Made by a program: the position numbers and the translations under genes. A stretch of DNA of 64,000 nt from contig CAZKYI010000005.1 in assembly GCA_964557005.1 (NCBI GenBank), forward strand, positions 132,699-196,698. Reading direction: 5' to 3'. Source of the DNA: JBECKS01 sp964557005 (lineage in GTDB: Bacteria; Pseudomonadota; Gammaproteobacteria; Pseudomonadales; JBECKS01). This document shows, piece after piece, positions 24,429-33,658 of this stretch (position 1 is the first letter of the stretch; the number at the start of each line of letters is the position of its first letter). The notes below the pieces were generated by a model. It saw only the letters and a list, made by a program, of their open reading frames with translations, was not told where the DNA came from and ran no database searches.

Positions 24429-25964
24429 ATGAGCAAGCAACCCTTGATTATTTTTGATACCACCTTGCGTGATGGCGAACAAAGCCCGGGCGCAAGTATG
24501 AATAAAGAAGAAAAAATTCGTATTGCCAAATCTCTGGAACGGCTGAATGTCGATGTGATTGAAGCAGGCTTTGCAATCGCAAGCCCGGGTGATTTTGAAT
24601 CGGTTAAAGCTGTTGCAGAAGTGATAAAAGACAGTCGCGTTTGCAGTTTGTCGCGCGCCAACCGCGCCGATATTGATCGCGCCGCCGAAGCGCTGAAACC
24701 GGCAAATGCTTCACGCATTCACACCTTTATTGCCACTTCACCGATTCACATGAAACACAAGTTGATGATGGCACCTGAGCAGGTGCTTGAAGTGGCGGTG
24801 AATTCGGTGCGTCATGCACGTAATCTGGTCGATGATGTGGAATTTTCCTGTGAAGATGCAGGGCGTTCCGAATTTGAATTTTTGTGTCGCATTATTGAAG
24901 CGGTTATCGATGCGGGTGCAAAAACCATCAACATTCCCGATACCGTAGGCTACGCCATTCCTTCGCAGTTTGGTGAAACCATTAAAAATCTGATTGCTAC
25001 CATTCCCAATGCGGATAAAGCGATTTTTTCTGTGCATTGTCACAATGATTTGGGTTTGGCGGTGGCCAATTCCATTGCAGCGGTGGCCAATGGTGCGCGT
25101 CAGGTTGAATGTACCATCAACGGCTTGGGTGAACGTGCAGGCAATGCTTCACTGGAAGAAATTGTGATGGCGATTCGCACGCGGCAGGATTTATTTCATA
25201 TCGATACCAAAATTAACACGCGCGAAATCGTGCCTGCTTCACGTCTGGTTTCAAGTATTACCGGTTTTCCGGTTCAGCCTAACAAGGCGATTGTCGGTGC
25301 CAATGCCTTTGCGCATGAAGCGGGAATTCATCAGGATGGTGTCATCAAGCACCGTGAAACTTACGAAATCATGCGTGCGGAAGATGTGGGCTGGAAAAAT
25401 AACAAATTGGTGCTGGGTAAGCATTCTGGCCGTGCGGCGTTTAGAAGCCGTTTGGATGAACTGGGTATTACTTTCGATTCGCAAGCCGAATTCAATATGG
25501 CCTTCGAGCAGTTCAAAATTCTGGCGGATAAAAAGCACGAAATTTTTGATGAAGATTTGCAAGCGTTGGTGACTGATACCGTGCATGTGAACGAAAAATT
25601 TCAACTGGAGGATTTATCCACTGCGTCCAAAATGGGCGTCACGCCCAAGGCCGATGTGAGTATTCTGGTCAATGGCGAACAGGTGAATGCGACAGCAGAA
25701 GGCTCAGGCCCTGTCGATGCGGTATTCAAAGCCATAGAACAGATTGCCAACAGTGGCACCAATTTGCAGTTGTATTCGGTGAATGCCATTACTCAGGGAA
25801 CAGATTCCCAGGGTGAGGTAACGGTACGGCTGGAAAAACAGGGCAGAGTGGTGAATGGTTTGGGCAGTGATACTGACATTGTGATTGCCTCGGCCAAAGC
25901 CTATTTGCATGCTTTGAATTTGTTGTCGAATACGGTACAAAGAGCTCACCCTCAAGCCATCTAA
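24429..25964 (+). CDS. leuA: 2-isopropylmalate synthase
   Basis: First committed enzyme of leucine synthesis: acetyl-CoA plus 2-ketoisovalerate gives 2-isopropylmalate. The 511-residue protein has the HMGL-like barrel (FDTTLRDGEQSPGASM, VHCHNDLGLAVANSIAA with metal-binding His-x-His, NGLGERAGNASLEE). A linker (AIVGANAFAHEAGIHQDG, LGKHSGRAAF) and a C-terminal regulatory domain for leucine feedback (residues about 390 to 500) follow. The start at ATG 24429 has a CGGAGATAACG ribosome-binding region. The leader upstream suggests leucine-responsive expression. leuB, leuC and leuD are not nearby. Confidence 0.98.
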   Translation: MSKQPLIIFDTTLRDGEQSPGASMNKEEKIRIAKSLERLNVDVIEAGFAIASPGDFESVKAVAEVIKDSRVCSLSRANRADIDRAAEALKPANASRIHTFIATSPIHMKHKLMMAPEQVLEVAVNSVRHARNLVDDVEFSCEDAGRSEFEFLCRIIEAVIDAGAKTINIPDTVGYAIPSQFGETIKNLIATIPNADKAIFSVHCHNDLGLAVANSIAAVANGARQVECTINGLGERAGNASLEEIVMAIRTRQDLFHIDTKINTREIVPASRLVSSITGFPVQPNKAIVGANAFAHEAGIHQDGVIKHRETYEIMRAEDVGWKNNKLVLGKHSGRAAFRSRLDELGITFDSQAEFNMAFEQFKILADKKHEIFDEDLQALVTDTVHVNEKFQLEDLSTASKMGVTPKADVSILVNGEQVNATAEGSGPVDAVFKAIEQIANSGTNLQLYSVNAITQGTDSQGEVTVRLEKQGRVVNGLGSDTDIVIASAKAYLHALNLLSNTVQRAHPQAI

Positions 25965-25974
25965 CGTAAATATC

Positions 25975-26640
25975 ATGCTGGAAGAGCATCATCGACTTGC
26001 ATACCTGAACGCTTTGGATATTCCGCAATGGGTGTCCAAAGCGCCGCTTGCTTTTGCAAAGCCGAGTGAATTTTTCGATGAAGTTTTTGTAGAAACTCCA
26101 GCTGAAATTCCGGTGCAGGCAAGCCCGCAAAGAGCACAGGCTGTTGCTGAAAAAATTGCTGCACCACCGATTAAATCCAGCGAAGTGTTCAACCTTCAAA
26201 TACAGATAGTTGGAAAAAAAGGCCATTACCTGATGTTGGTGGATTCAGGCGAATTACAAGCACAGGGCGCAGCAGCCAACACCTTGCTTGCTAACATTAT
26301 GAAAGCATGGGACAGCTTGCTTGGTAGTTCAGACCTTGCACCAATGCTGCCTGAAAAATTCAAATGGCCGATGTTTGAAACGCATATGTCCACCAGTCAT
26401 ATCGATTTGGGCAAGCAAGCGGCTATTGATGGACTGAATGCGTTCATGCTTTCGTGTGAAAAAAGATACCACAATGTGTATTTGCTTTGCTTTGGTGATG
26501 TTTTCAAATCGCTGCTCGATACACAAAAACTGTCCAGCGTATTGCTGCACACAGCAAGCCTTGATGAACTGCAAAATCACGCAGCGTTAAAGGCCGAGCT
26601 TTGGAAAAACCTGCGTGAAGTCAGTGCAAAAAAGGAATGA
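25975..26640 (+). CDS. HolD-like protein (DNA polymerase III psi subunit family, probable)
   Basis: A 221-residue protein directly upstream of and overlapping rimI, the position of holD in many gammaproteobacteria. The N-terminus (EHHRLAYLNALDIPQWVSK) resembles the R-x-x-YL-x-x-LGI-x-x-W pattern of HolD. The C-terminus (LDELQNHAALKAELWKNLREV) resembles its last helix. The middle is longer than in E. coli HolD (137 aa), with an Ala/Pro-rich linker. Psi joins chi to the clamp-loader complex. Sequence similarity is weak and the call rests largely on gene order. Confidence 0.6.
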   Translation: MLEEHHRLAYLNALDIPQWVSKAPLAFAKPSEFFDEVFVETPAEIPVQASPQRAQAVAEKIAAPPIKSSEVFNLQIQIVGKKGHYLMLVDSGELQAQGAAANTLLANIMKAWDSLLGSSDLAPMLPEKFKWPMFETHMSTSHIDLGKQAAIDGLNAFMLSCEKRYHNVYLLCFGDVFKSLLDTQKLSSVLLHTASLDELQNHAALKAELWKNLREVSAKKE

Positions 26641-26644
26641 ATGT

Positions 26645-27124
26645 GTGTATCAGCATGACTTGTACAAATATCTCGATTTCAGAGTGCTGGAAGAAAACGA
26701 TTTAAGTGCAGTATTGCAAATAGAAAGAGCGTGTTACGACTTTCCCTGGAGCGAGAAAATTTTTCTCGATTGTGTGCGCAGTGATTATGTGTGCGAAGCG
26801 GTGACTTTGTACAATGAACTGATTGGTTATGTGATTGTGTCGCAAGTGCTCGATGAAGCACACCTGTTGAATATCTGTCTGGCAAAACAATGGCAAGGGC
26901 AGGGTTTGGGTTACTCGGTGATGCAACATTTGCTTGAGCGTTTGAAACAGGAAAAAATAAAACGGGTTTTTCTTGAAGTGCGACCTTCCAATTCCAGTGC
27001 CTTGGCCTTGTATCAGCGTTTGGGTTTTGAAACCATTGGTGTCAGAAAAAATTATTATCCCGCACATCAATCGAGAGAAGATGCCTTGGCGATGATGTTG
27101 ATTTTTATTCAGGAGAGGTGGTGA
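26645..27124 (+). CDS. rimI: Ribosomal protein S18-alanine N-acetyltransferase
   Basis: GNAT-family acetyltransferase that acetylates the N-terminal alanine of ribosomal protein S18. The acetyl-CoA loop is QWQGQGLGYSVMQHLLE (about residues 82 to 98). It is followed by VFLEVRPSNSSALALYQRLGFETIGVRKNYY, typical of RimI. The frame opens at GTG 26615 inside the holD-like gene. GTG 26645 is preceded by AAGGA and gives 159 residues, close to the usual 150. The stop overlaps the ribosome-binding region of the next small membrane gene, so the three genes look co-transcribed. Confidence 0.9.
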   Translation: MYQHDLYKYLDFRVLEENDLSAVLQIERACYDFPWSEKIFLDCVRSDYVCEAVTLYNELIGYVIVSQVLDEAHLLNICLAKQWQGQGLGYSVMQHLLERLKQEKIKRVFLEVRPSNSSALALYQRLGFETIGVRKNYYPAHQSREDALAMMLIFIQERW

Positions 27125-27126
27125 AC

Positions 27127-27360
27127 ATGAATAAACTGTTTTTAATCATCATGCTGGGTATTTTTTCAAATAGTCTCTATGCCTATATCGGCCCAGGTGC
27201 AGGCATTTCGGCCATTGGTTCTGCGCTTGCCTTTATTGTGATTGTGTTGCTGCTCATTGTCGGTGTTCTCTGGTATCCGCTAAAGAAAATGTTTGGCAAG
27301 AAACAAGCGGCTGATACACAGGCACAAAGCAAGGATTCCGATCAGTCACAAGGTTTATAA
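27127..27360 (+). CDS. Small membrane protein with N-terminal signal and one membrane segment
   Basis: A 77-residue protein. It starts with a signal-like segment (MNKLFLIIMLGIFSNSLYA). This is followed by YIGPGAGISAIGSALAFIVIVLLLIVGVLWYPLKKMFGKK, a glycine-rich turn and a long hydrophobic helix ending in basic residues, and then a polar tail. Similar small proteins sit next to sulfatases or sulfotransferases in other bacteria, but no function is assigned. ATG 27127 follows a GGAGAGG ribosome-binding site. It is two bases from rimI and eight from the sulfotransferase gene. Confidence 0.75.
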   Translation: MNKLFLIIMLGIFSNSLYAYIGPGAGISAIGSALAFIVIVLLLIVGVLWYPLKKMFGKKQAADTQAQSKDSDQSQGL

Positions 27361-27367
27361 CAACACA

Positions 27368-28822
27368 GTGGACTATCTCGTTTATGTCTTGAGTGTTGCG
27401 GTGTTTGGTGCAAGCTTTGTTGCACTGGGCATTGTTGCTTCCTGTAACAGTTTGCTTGTGCTGACACTGCATGCACTGGAAGTGATTTCCAATCACAGGC
27501 TTGCAGACGCTTTCAAACAAAACCGCATCAAAACTATCAGCATCTCCATGCTTGGAAAATTTTCTGTTTTGCTGATGAAACTTGCGCTGCTTATGGTTTT
27601 GACACTTACGCCTGCCTATATTGCAGATCATTCAGGCTGGCTTGGTTTTGAACTCGCCATCAATACGCTGATGCGTGTGGACTTGTTGATATACACCTCG
27701 GTTGTTATGTTGGCACTGGTGATGCTGATTAAAAAATTAAAACCTGCAAAACAACAGGCTGTGAATACTTCGCGTTATCGCCCCATTGAAAGAATTATGC
27801 ACAATGTTGCTTTTGGTTCTGCTGTTTTGCAGCGAAGCCTGAACACTCTTGAATTAAAATTGTTTCGCAAACAGTTTGAACCTCTGACTTTGGCTCATCC
27901 TGTTTTTATTACTTCACTCGCACGTTCAGGAACTACGGTACTGTTGGAAGCGCTGAATACCTTGCCTGAAACTTGCAGCCACACTTATCGGGATATGCCG
28001 TTCATCTTTTCACCCATTGTGTGGCATAAGCTTTCCAGTCGCTTTCGCAAAAAAAGTTACAAGCGTGAAAGAGCGCATGGTGATGGTGTGTTGGTGAATG
28101 AAGATAGCCCTGAAGCCTTTGAAGAAGTATTGTGGCTGAAATTTTTTCCACAAAAATACGATGAGCATCATATTTATTTATGGAAAAGTGCCGATTCGGA
28201 TTTCAAAAATTTCTTCAAGAACTATATGCAGCGTGTGGCCTTGGTAAGAAGCAATGGACAGCAAGGCAGGCTGCGTTATTTGAGCAAGAACAACGCCAAT
28301 ATCGCGCGTATTCCTGCATTGCAGGGAATGTTTCCTGATGCGGTGATTCTCATTCCTGTAAGAGAACCTTTTGAACATGCGATTTCGTTGTTACGCCAGC
28401 ATGAAAATTTTGGCAGGCAGCATGAGGCAGAAGATTTTATCGAAAAGTACATGGCCGATATTGGTCATTTTGAATTTGGAAATTTGCACAAACGTATTCA
28501 GTTTCCCGAAGATGCGCTGTGTGAACCCTATACACCTGCGCAAGTGGATTACTGGTTGGCGTACTGGATTTCTGCCTATGACTATCTTGCTGGCTTGCAA
28601 GGTGTGCATTTTATTGCGTATGAAGATTTGTGTAGCAAGGGTGATGCTGTGTTACAGCGCATCAATGAAAAATTCGGGCTCAATGCAAGCAGCGAACACA
28701 TTCAGCAAGCAGCCGCTTTGTTCAAGCGCACACCCACGCGAAAACACGATTATGATTTCGATACCGTGTTGGCTGAACGTGCCGAAAAGGTTTATCACGC
28801 CCTGTTAAATAAAGCGCTCTAG
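27368..28822 (+). CDS. Membrane-anchored sulfotransferase-family protein
   Basis: The N-terminal 150 residues hold about three hydrophobic segments. The rest is a PAPS-dependent sulfotransferase fold: the 5'-phosphosulfate loop PVFITSLARSGTTVLLEAL, and the 3'-phosphate region ARIPALQGMFPDAVILIPVREPFEHAISLLRQH. It would transfer sulfate from PAPS to a membrane-associated acceptor, which is unknown. The frame is open upstream to a TTG at 27293 inside the previous gene, but GTG 27368 avoids overlap and keeps the membrane segments. A stand-alone APS kinase (cysC) 6 kb away could supply PAPS. That link is inference. Confidence 0.8.
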   Translation: MDYLVYVLSVAVFGASFVALGIVASCNSLLVLTLHALEVISNHRLADAFKQNRIKTISISMLGKFSVLLMKLALLMVLTLTPAYIADHSGWLGFELAINTLMRVDLLIYTSVVMLALVMLIKKLKPAKQQAVNTSRYRPIERIMHNVAFGSAVLQRSLNTLELKLFRKQFEPLTLAHPVFITSLARSGTTVLLEALNTLPETCSHTYRDMPFIFSPIVWHKLSSRFRKKSYKRERAHGDGVLVNEDSPEAFEEVLWLKFFPQKYDEHHIYLWKSADSDFKNFFKNYMQRVALVRSNGQQGRLRYLSKNNANIARIPALQGMFPDAVILIPVREPFEHAISLLRQHENFGRQHEAEDFIEKYMADIGHFEFGNLHKRIQFPEDALCEPYTPAQVDYWLAYWISAYDYLAGLQGVHFIAYEDLCSKGDAVLQRINEKFGLNASSEHIQQAAALFKRTPTRKHDYDFDTVLAERAEKVYHALLNKAL

Positions 28823-28825
28823 CCA

Positions 28826-28853
28826 CTGACTTTGAAAACTGCTCTGCTAGAAT
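28826..28853 (+). promoter_or_regulatory. Probable extended -10 promoter of prfC
   Basis: CTGACT at 28826, 16-bp spacer, TAGAAT at 28848 preceded by TGC (extended -10). It is 45 bp before the prfC start. An identical TGCTAGAAT occurs before the GGDEF gene at 42224. Confidence 0.55.
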
Positions 28854-28897
28854 AGCGCCCTTTTTATTTCAGGCATTTTTTTCAGAGTGGTTGGCGC

Positions 28898-30484
28898 ATG
28901 ACTTCCAGACATTTGGCAGAGCAGATAAAACAACGCAGAACTTTCGCCATCATTTCGCATCCTGATGCGGGTAAAACCACCATTACCGAAAAAGTATTGC
29001 TGTATGGAAAAGCCATTCAGGAAGCAGGCACCGTGAAAGGCAGGAAATCCGGCAAGCACGTTACCTCTGACTGGATGGAGATGGAAAAGGAGCGCGGCAT
29101 TTCTGTGACCACTTCGGTGATGCAATTTCCGTATTCGGGTTGCACGGTGAATTTGCTCGACACGCCCGGCCATGAAGATTTTTCGGAAGACACTTATCGC
29201 ACACTCACCGCAGTGGATTCTGCGCTGATGGTGATTGATGGCAGCAAGGGTGTTGAGACGCGCACCATTAAACTGATGGAAGTGTGTCGTTTACGGGATA
29301 CGCCGATTCTTTCCTTTATCAACAAGATGGACAGGGATATTCGCGAGCCCATCGAGCTTCTCGATGAAATTGAAAGTGTGCTCAAGATTCGCTGTGCGCC
29401 AATCACCTGGCCAATTGGTATGGGTAAATTCTTCAAGGGCGTGTATCACCTGCTGGAAGACAGGGTATATCTCTACACTCAGGGTCAGGGTCATACCATC
29501 GCGGCCGAAAGAACCATTGAGGGTTTGCATAATCCTGCGCTGGATGAAGTGCTCGGCAGCCTTGCCACACAGCTCAGAGAAGAGCTGGAACTGGTGAAGG
29601 GCGCGAGTAACGAATTTGATTTGAAACTGTTTTTGGCAGGGCAGTTAAGCCCTGTGTATTTTGGTACGGCCTTGGGCAATTTTGGTGTCGATCACATGCT
29701 CAAGGGCTTGGTGGATTGGGCACCTGCACCCATGCCGAGGCAAGCGCTGGAGCGCACCGTAGAAGCGTATGAAGAGAAGTTCTCGGCTTTTGTATTCAAG
29801 ATTCAGGCGAACATGGACCCCAAGCACCGTGACCGCATTGCCTTTTTAAGAATTTGCTCAGGCAAGTATCAAAAAGGCATGAAGTTGCAGCATGTGCGTA
29901 TTGGCAAGGAAGTGCGGGTGAGTGAGGCACTCACTTTTCTGGCAGGTGATCGTGAGCACCTTGAAGAGGCCTATGCGGGTGACATTATAGGCTTGCATAA
30001 TCACGGCACCATTCAGATTGGCGATTCTTTCAGTGAAGGTGAAACCATCAATTTCACGGGTATTCCGCATTTTGCCCCTGAACTGTTCCAGAGAGTACGC
30101 CTGAAAGACCCTTTAAAGAGCAAGCAGTTGCTTAAGGGCTTGAAGGAACTGGCAGAAGAGGGTGCCACCCAGATTTTTATGCCATTGAGAAACAATGATT
30201 TGATTCTGGGCGCTGTGGGTGTGTTGCAGTTCGATGTGGTGGCCAATCGCCTGTTAAATGAGTACAAGGTGGAATGCGTGTATGAACCGATTAGCGTGAG
30301 CACCGCACGCTGGATTTACAGCAAGGACACCAAAAAGCTGGAGGAATTTAAAAAGAAAGCCCACGATGCTTTGGCTCTGGACGGCGGTGATTATCTGAGC
30401 TATCTGGCCAGCAGTCAGGTCAATCTTTCCTTAACCAAAGAGCGCTGGCCTGAGATTGAATTCAGGGAAACACGCGAGCATTAG
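28898..30484 (+). CDS. prfC: Peptide chain release factor 3
   Basis: Translational GTPase that removes RF1/RF2 from the ribosome after termination. Its 528 residues match RF3. GTPase motifs are ISHPDAGKTTITEKVLL (P-loop), GISVTTSVMQF (switch I), LLDTPGHEDFSEDTYRTL and FINKMDRDI. The RF3-specific block GKHVTSDWMEMEKERG is present. The later beta-barrel and C-terminal domains (VGVLQFDVVANRLLNEY, VSTARWI) are intact. The start ATG 28898 lies 75 bp after the sulfotransferase gene, with its own probable promoter. Confidence 0.98.
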   Translation: MTSRHLAEQIKQRRTFAIISHPDAGKTTITEKVLLYGKAIQEAGTVKGRKSGKHVTSDWMEMEKERGISVTTSVMQFPYSGCTVNLLDTPGHEDFSEDTYRTLTAVDSALMVIDGSKGVETRTIKLMEVCRLRDTPILSFINKMDRDIREPIELLDEIESVLKIRCAPITWPIGMGKFFKGVYHLLEDRVYLYTQGQGHTIAAERTIEGLHNPALDEVLGSLATQLREELELVKGASNEFDLKLFLAGQLSPVYFGTALGNFGVDHMLKGLVDWAPAPMPRQALERTVEAYEEKFSAFVFKIQANMDPKHRDRIAFLRICSGKYQKGMKLQHVRIGKEVRVSEALTFLAGDREHLEEAYAGDIIGLHNHGTIQIGDSFSEGETINFTGIPHFAPELFQRVRLKDPLKSKQLLKGLKELAEEGATQIFMPLRNNDLILGAVGVLQFDVVANRLLNEYKVECVYEPISVSTARWIYSKDTKKLEEFKKKAHDALALDGGDYLSYLASSQVNLSLTKERWPEIEFRETREH

Positions 30485-30627
30485 GGTCTGGTTGTACTTC
30501 CTGACTGGAAGGAGTAGATTCAAAGTGCAACACAAATCTACTTAACTTTCTGATAAAACGGAGAACAGACAGGAGGCTCCACCCCAAATTTCCAATCAAA
30601 ATTGAGTAAACAACAGGAGTAAAAACC

Positions 30628-30951
30628 ATGCAAAAAAAATTGCAAATCGTATTCCGAGGTGTAGATCAATCAGATGCCGTTGAAGAGGCCATCCATAAAA
30701 AGGTCGAGAAGCTGGAGCGCCAGCACGACCGAATTACCAGTTGTCGGGTTGTACTCGATGCCCCCCATAAACATCACCATAAAGGCAAGCGCTTTCAGGT
30801 CACCATCAACACCGCTACTCCGGAAGGGGAAGTTGTTGTGAGCGATGATCAGGAAGATTTGTATGTAGCGTTACGAGATGCCTTTAATACCACCGGGCGA
30901 CAGTTGAGTAGCATGCACGAAAAGAATCAGCGTTATTTACGCTCAGCCTGA
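30628..30951 (+). CDS. Ribosome hibernation promoting factor, HPF/RaiA family (short form)
   Basis: A 107-residue protein that binds the 30S decoding region in stationary phase and stops translation. The fold begins MQKKLQIVFRGVDQSDAVEEAIHKKVEKLERQ, continues with SCRVVLDAPHKHHHKGKRFQVTI, and ends with DLYVALRDAFNTTGRQLSS. The basic His-rich loop is family typical. The C-terminal dimerisation domain of long HPF is absent. It has a CAGGAGTAAAAACC ribosome-binding site. Unlike in many gammaproteobacteria it is not next to rpoN. A terminator follows. Confidence 0.93.
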   Translation: MQKKLQIVFRGVDQSDAVEEAIHKKVEKLERQHDRITSCRVVLDAPHKHHHKGKRFQVTINTATPEGEVVVSDDQEDLYVALRDAFNTTGRQLSSMHEKNQRYLRSA

Positions 30952-30981
30952 TTCAGACTCAGACTATTTAAATTAAATTGG

Positions 30982-31019
30982 AAAAAGCCCCGCGCTGTGT
31001 TCAGTACGGGGCTTTTTTT
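30982..31019. terminator. Bidirectional rho-independent terminator
   Basis: A-run, GCCCCG stem, 14-base loop, CGGGGC, then T-run. It separates the HPF gene from the convergent response regulator gene and can serve both strands. Confidence 0.9.
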
Positions 31020-31038
31020 ATGTGTGTCAGAAAAACAA

Positions 31039-31581
31039 TTAAAGCGCAGGTTTTTTTAATAATTTTCTCTGCAAGGTGCGGCGATGCATATTTAATTGTC
31101 GGGCGGTTGCCGAAATATTCCCCTGGTTTTCGGTTAATGCCTGTTGAATGTGTTCCCATTCCAAACGCTTGAGAGAAAGCGTTTGTTCATCATTCAGTAC
31201 ATGATCGAGTGCGTCATCAGGGTTGTCTTCAAAGGCCATCAGAATCTGATCAATGGTTGCCGGTTTGGCGAGATAATTATGTGCGCCCAGTTTGATGGCC
31301 TGCACACTGGTCGCAATACTGGCGTAACCCGTGAGAATCACAATTTTAATATCAGGATTGAGCGTCTTCAGTTGTCTAACCACTTCCAGCGCGTGACCAT
31401 CATCCAGCCTTAAATCCAGTAGTGCCTGTGTGCATTGCCGGATGTGTTGTTCAGGGAAATCCGCCAGTGCTGCAAGCGATGCAAAGTGATGAACTTTAAA
31501 ATGCCGTTTTTCCAGCGCTCTTTTGGTGACTTGTGCAAGCGCCTGATCATCTTCCAGATAAAGTAAAGAGATTACACACAT
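31039..31581 (-). CDS. RegA/PrrA/RoxR-type response regulator
   Basis: A 180-residue regulator. The receiver domain has LLYLEDDQALAQVT, phospho-acceptor Asp in ALLDLRLDDGHAL, VILTGYASIATSVQAIKLGAHNYLAKP. After a short linker comes a Fis-like DNA-binding helix-turn-helix (GNISATARQLNMHRRTLQRKLLKKPAL), the compact design of the RegA/PrrA/ActR/RoxR family. These factors control respiration and other redox-linked genes. It is immediately downstream of its kinase: the kinase stop and this start overlap by one base. Confidence 0.92.
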   Translation of the reverse strand: MCVISLLYLEDDQALAQVTKRALEKRHFKVHHFASLAALADFPEQHIRQCTQALLDLRLDDGHALEVVRQLKTLNPDIKIVILTGYASIATSVQAIKLGAHNYLAKPATIDQILMAFEDNPDDALDHVLNDEQTLSLKRLEWEHIQQALTENQGNISATARQLNMHRRTLQRKLLKKPAL

Positions 31582-32876
31582 CAGCTTTCTGCACGATTTG
31601 TTTTATCTGGAAGCACACAAGGGAGCACAATTTCCAGCGTACTTCCTTCCTGCGTATTTGAACGAAGTAACCGCAACTGTCCACCGAAGCGTTCAATGTT
31701 GCTGTTGGCGAGAAATAATCCAATTCCCAAACCACCTGCTTTTTGTGAATAAAAAGGCTTGCCCCAATTTTGTTTTACCGCTTCGGGAAAACCTTCCCCG
31801 TCGTCTTGAATGTGAATGTATAAATAATCTTGCTTGCCAAACATTTGCACTTCAACCTTGGTCAGTGCAGCTTGAAGCGCATTATCAATCAAATTCAGCA
31901 GTGCTTGTTTCAGCAGAATACTGGCTGTGATTCGGGTGTTCTCACTGATGTTTTTTACATCAAATTCAAGCGGTGTTTTAGTGGGCATCAATAAATAGTG
32001 TTCTTTTAGAAAAGCACTTAACTCCTGTGGTGTTTCAGTCCTGTTATCGTGAGAAACTTCGGCCAGACTTGCCAGTTTGTTGGTGGTTTGCTTGCATCGC
32101 TCTACCTGTTCCAGCAGTAAATCAAAGTCTGCCTTGAGTTCGATATTTTCCTTCGGAGTTGAAGCGCTTAAATCACTTAACAGCACGGCAATGGTTGAAA
32201 GCGGAGTACGCAGTGCATGAACGGTGGAAGCAGCAATGGTGCCCAAACCCACTAACTGCTCGTTTCTGAGATTCTGTTCACGTGCCAGCGCAAGGCTGTG
32301 TTCGCGTTGTTTTAACGCTTTGGTTAACACTGAAATCACAAAGTTGATTAACAAGGCGCTGCCGACGAAGTTAATCCACATGCCGAACAGGTGTAATTGA
32401 AAATCATCGAGACTGTGGGCAAGATGATCTGCAATATCGGGATAAAACAAAAACGAGTAAACGGTGATTACCAGAATGCTGTAAAACCAGCTCCATTTTT
32501 GTCCGAATAACAACGCATTCAGTGCGACAAGAACCAGTAAGTAATAAATAAAAGGATTGCCCGTGCGCCCTGATACACTCACCAGCAATACCACGAAGGC
32601 GGTGTCTATAATCAGGTGTACAAAAATTTCGATTTCGTGAATGGCGCTGTTGTGTTTCAGTCGCACCAGTGAGAGCAGGGAATAGGTAATGCCCAGCGCA
32701 ATGATATAGGCAAAACTTTGATTGAGCAGTGAGGCAGAAATAAAAAAATAAATAATCAAACTCGCGAGCAGTGCAAAACCAAGCATCACAAAACGCAGTA
32801 AAAAAACCGCAATGATTGCTTGCCTTGGGTTGGAATATAGCTCGCTGGGTAGAAAGAATTTGACGGGCACACTCAC
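31581..32876 (-). CDS. RegB/PrrB/RoxS-type redox sensor histidine kinase
   Basis: A 431-residue inner-membrane kinase with about six membrane segments. The quinone-sensing box of the RegB family is visible as GRTGNPFIYYLL. The H-box is ASTVHALRTPLSTIAVLLSDL, and a cysteine in LLEQVERCKQTTNKL is at the place of the redox-active Cys of RegB. The ATPase has DNALQAALTK, DDGEGFPEAV and GGLGIGLFLANSNIERFGG. It should sense quinone or redox state and phosphorylate the RegA-like partner. Its start overlaps the stop of the metallo-hydrolase gene by four bases, making a three-gene operon. Confidence 0.93.
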   Translation of the reverse strand: MSVPVKFFLPSELYSNPRQAIIAVFLLRFVMLGFALLASLIIYFFISASLLNQSFAYIIALGITYSLLSLVRLKHNSAIHEIEIFVHLIIDTAFVVLLVSVSGRTGNPFIYYLLVLVALNALLFGQKWSWFYSILVITVYSFLFYPDIADHLAHSLDDFQLHLFGMWINFVGSALLINFVISVLTKALKQREHSLALAREQNLRNEQLVGLGTIAASTVHALRTPLSTIAVLLSDLSASTPKENIELKADFDLLLEQVERCKQTTNKLASLAEVSHDNRTETPQELSAFLKEHYLLMPTKTPLEFDVKNISENTRITASILLKQALLNLIDNALQAALTKVEVQMFGKQDYLYIHIQDDGEGFPEAVKQNWGKPFYSQKAGGLGIGLFLANSNIERFGGQLRLLRSNTQEGSTLEIVLPCVLPDKTNRAES

Positions 32877-33514
32877 GCTCGAATAAACATGTTGGCCTGT
32901 TTTTCAAAACCGATGGTGGTGTCCTCTCCATGTCCTGTTATCACGATGGCATTATCATCGAGTGTATAAAGTCTTTCACGAATACTTTTCTCGATTTGTT
33001 CAAAAGAGCCACCTGGCAAATCGGTTCGTCCGATGCTGTGTCGAAACAGCGTGTCACCTGCAATCAAAAGCTTGTGTTCCTCAAACCAGAAACTCATGGA
33101 GCCAGGTGTATGCCCGGGTGTATGCAGTGCAACACCTCCAGCCACATTCAACGCCTGATCATCTTTAAGATAAAAATCCGGATCAGGCATTTTGGGGATG
33201 CTCGTGCCAAGAAAACTGCGTGCCTGAAGTTCAGCCATGTCCCACAGCGGTTTGTCGTTTTCGTGTAAATAAAGCGGTGCTCCAGTCGCTTTTTTTATTT
33301 CGGCAGATGCAAGGAAGTGATCAAGATGCGCATGGGTATGAATGATGGCAACGACTTTCAGTTCGAGACGATTGAGCAAGGCCAGAATCAATTCATGGTC
33401 ACCACCCGGATCAATCACCAGCGCTTTTTTGGAAATCGGCTCACCAATAATGGTGCAATTACATTGCAAGGGGCCAACGGGAAAAGATTTTCGAATGAGC
33501 GTTTCCTGATTCAT
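32873..33514 (-). CDS. MBL-fold metallo-hydrolase, glyoxalase II-like (YcbL type)
   Basis: A 213-residue metallo-beta-lactamase-fold hydrolase. Metal ligands are visible in IIHTHAHLDHFLA (HxHxDH), LHTPGHTPGSMSFW, LIAGDTLFRHSIGRTDLPGG and ITGHGEDTTIGFE. It lacks the C-terminal substrate domain of true glyoxalase II, which fits the YcbL type 2 group acting on thioesters. The start ATG 33514 is preferred to the open frame from 33580, which has no supporting ribosome-binding site and non-family residues. It is the first gene of the operon with the RegB/RegA-like pair, an unusual partner. Confidence 0.9.
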   Translation of the reverse strand: MNQETLIRKSFPVGPLQCNCTIIGEPISKKALVIDPGGDHELILALLNRLELKVVAIIHTHAHLDHFLASAEIKKATGAPLYLHENDKPLWDMAELQARSFLGTSIPKMPDPDFYLKDDQALNVAGGVALHTPGHTPGSMSFWFEEHKLLIAGDTLFRHSIGRTDLPGGSFEQIEKSIRERLYTLDDNAIVITGHGEDTTIGFEKQANMFIRA

Positions 33515-33658
33515 GCGTATGTGCCTTTTGAATTGAGCAAAGTGTGAGTGCGCAGTGTATAAAAATTGCCGCCAAAACATAAGCGGTGCATGGTGTTTGG
33601 TTGCACTTGCTTTATACTTTTGCGCTTTACATCAGCATCATTGAATCAGGGTAAAACG

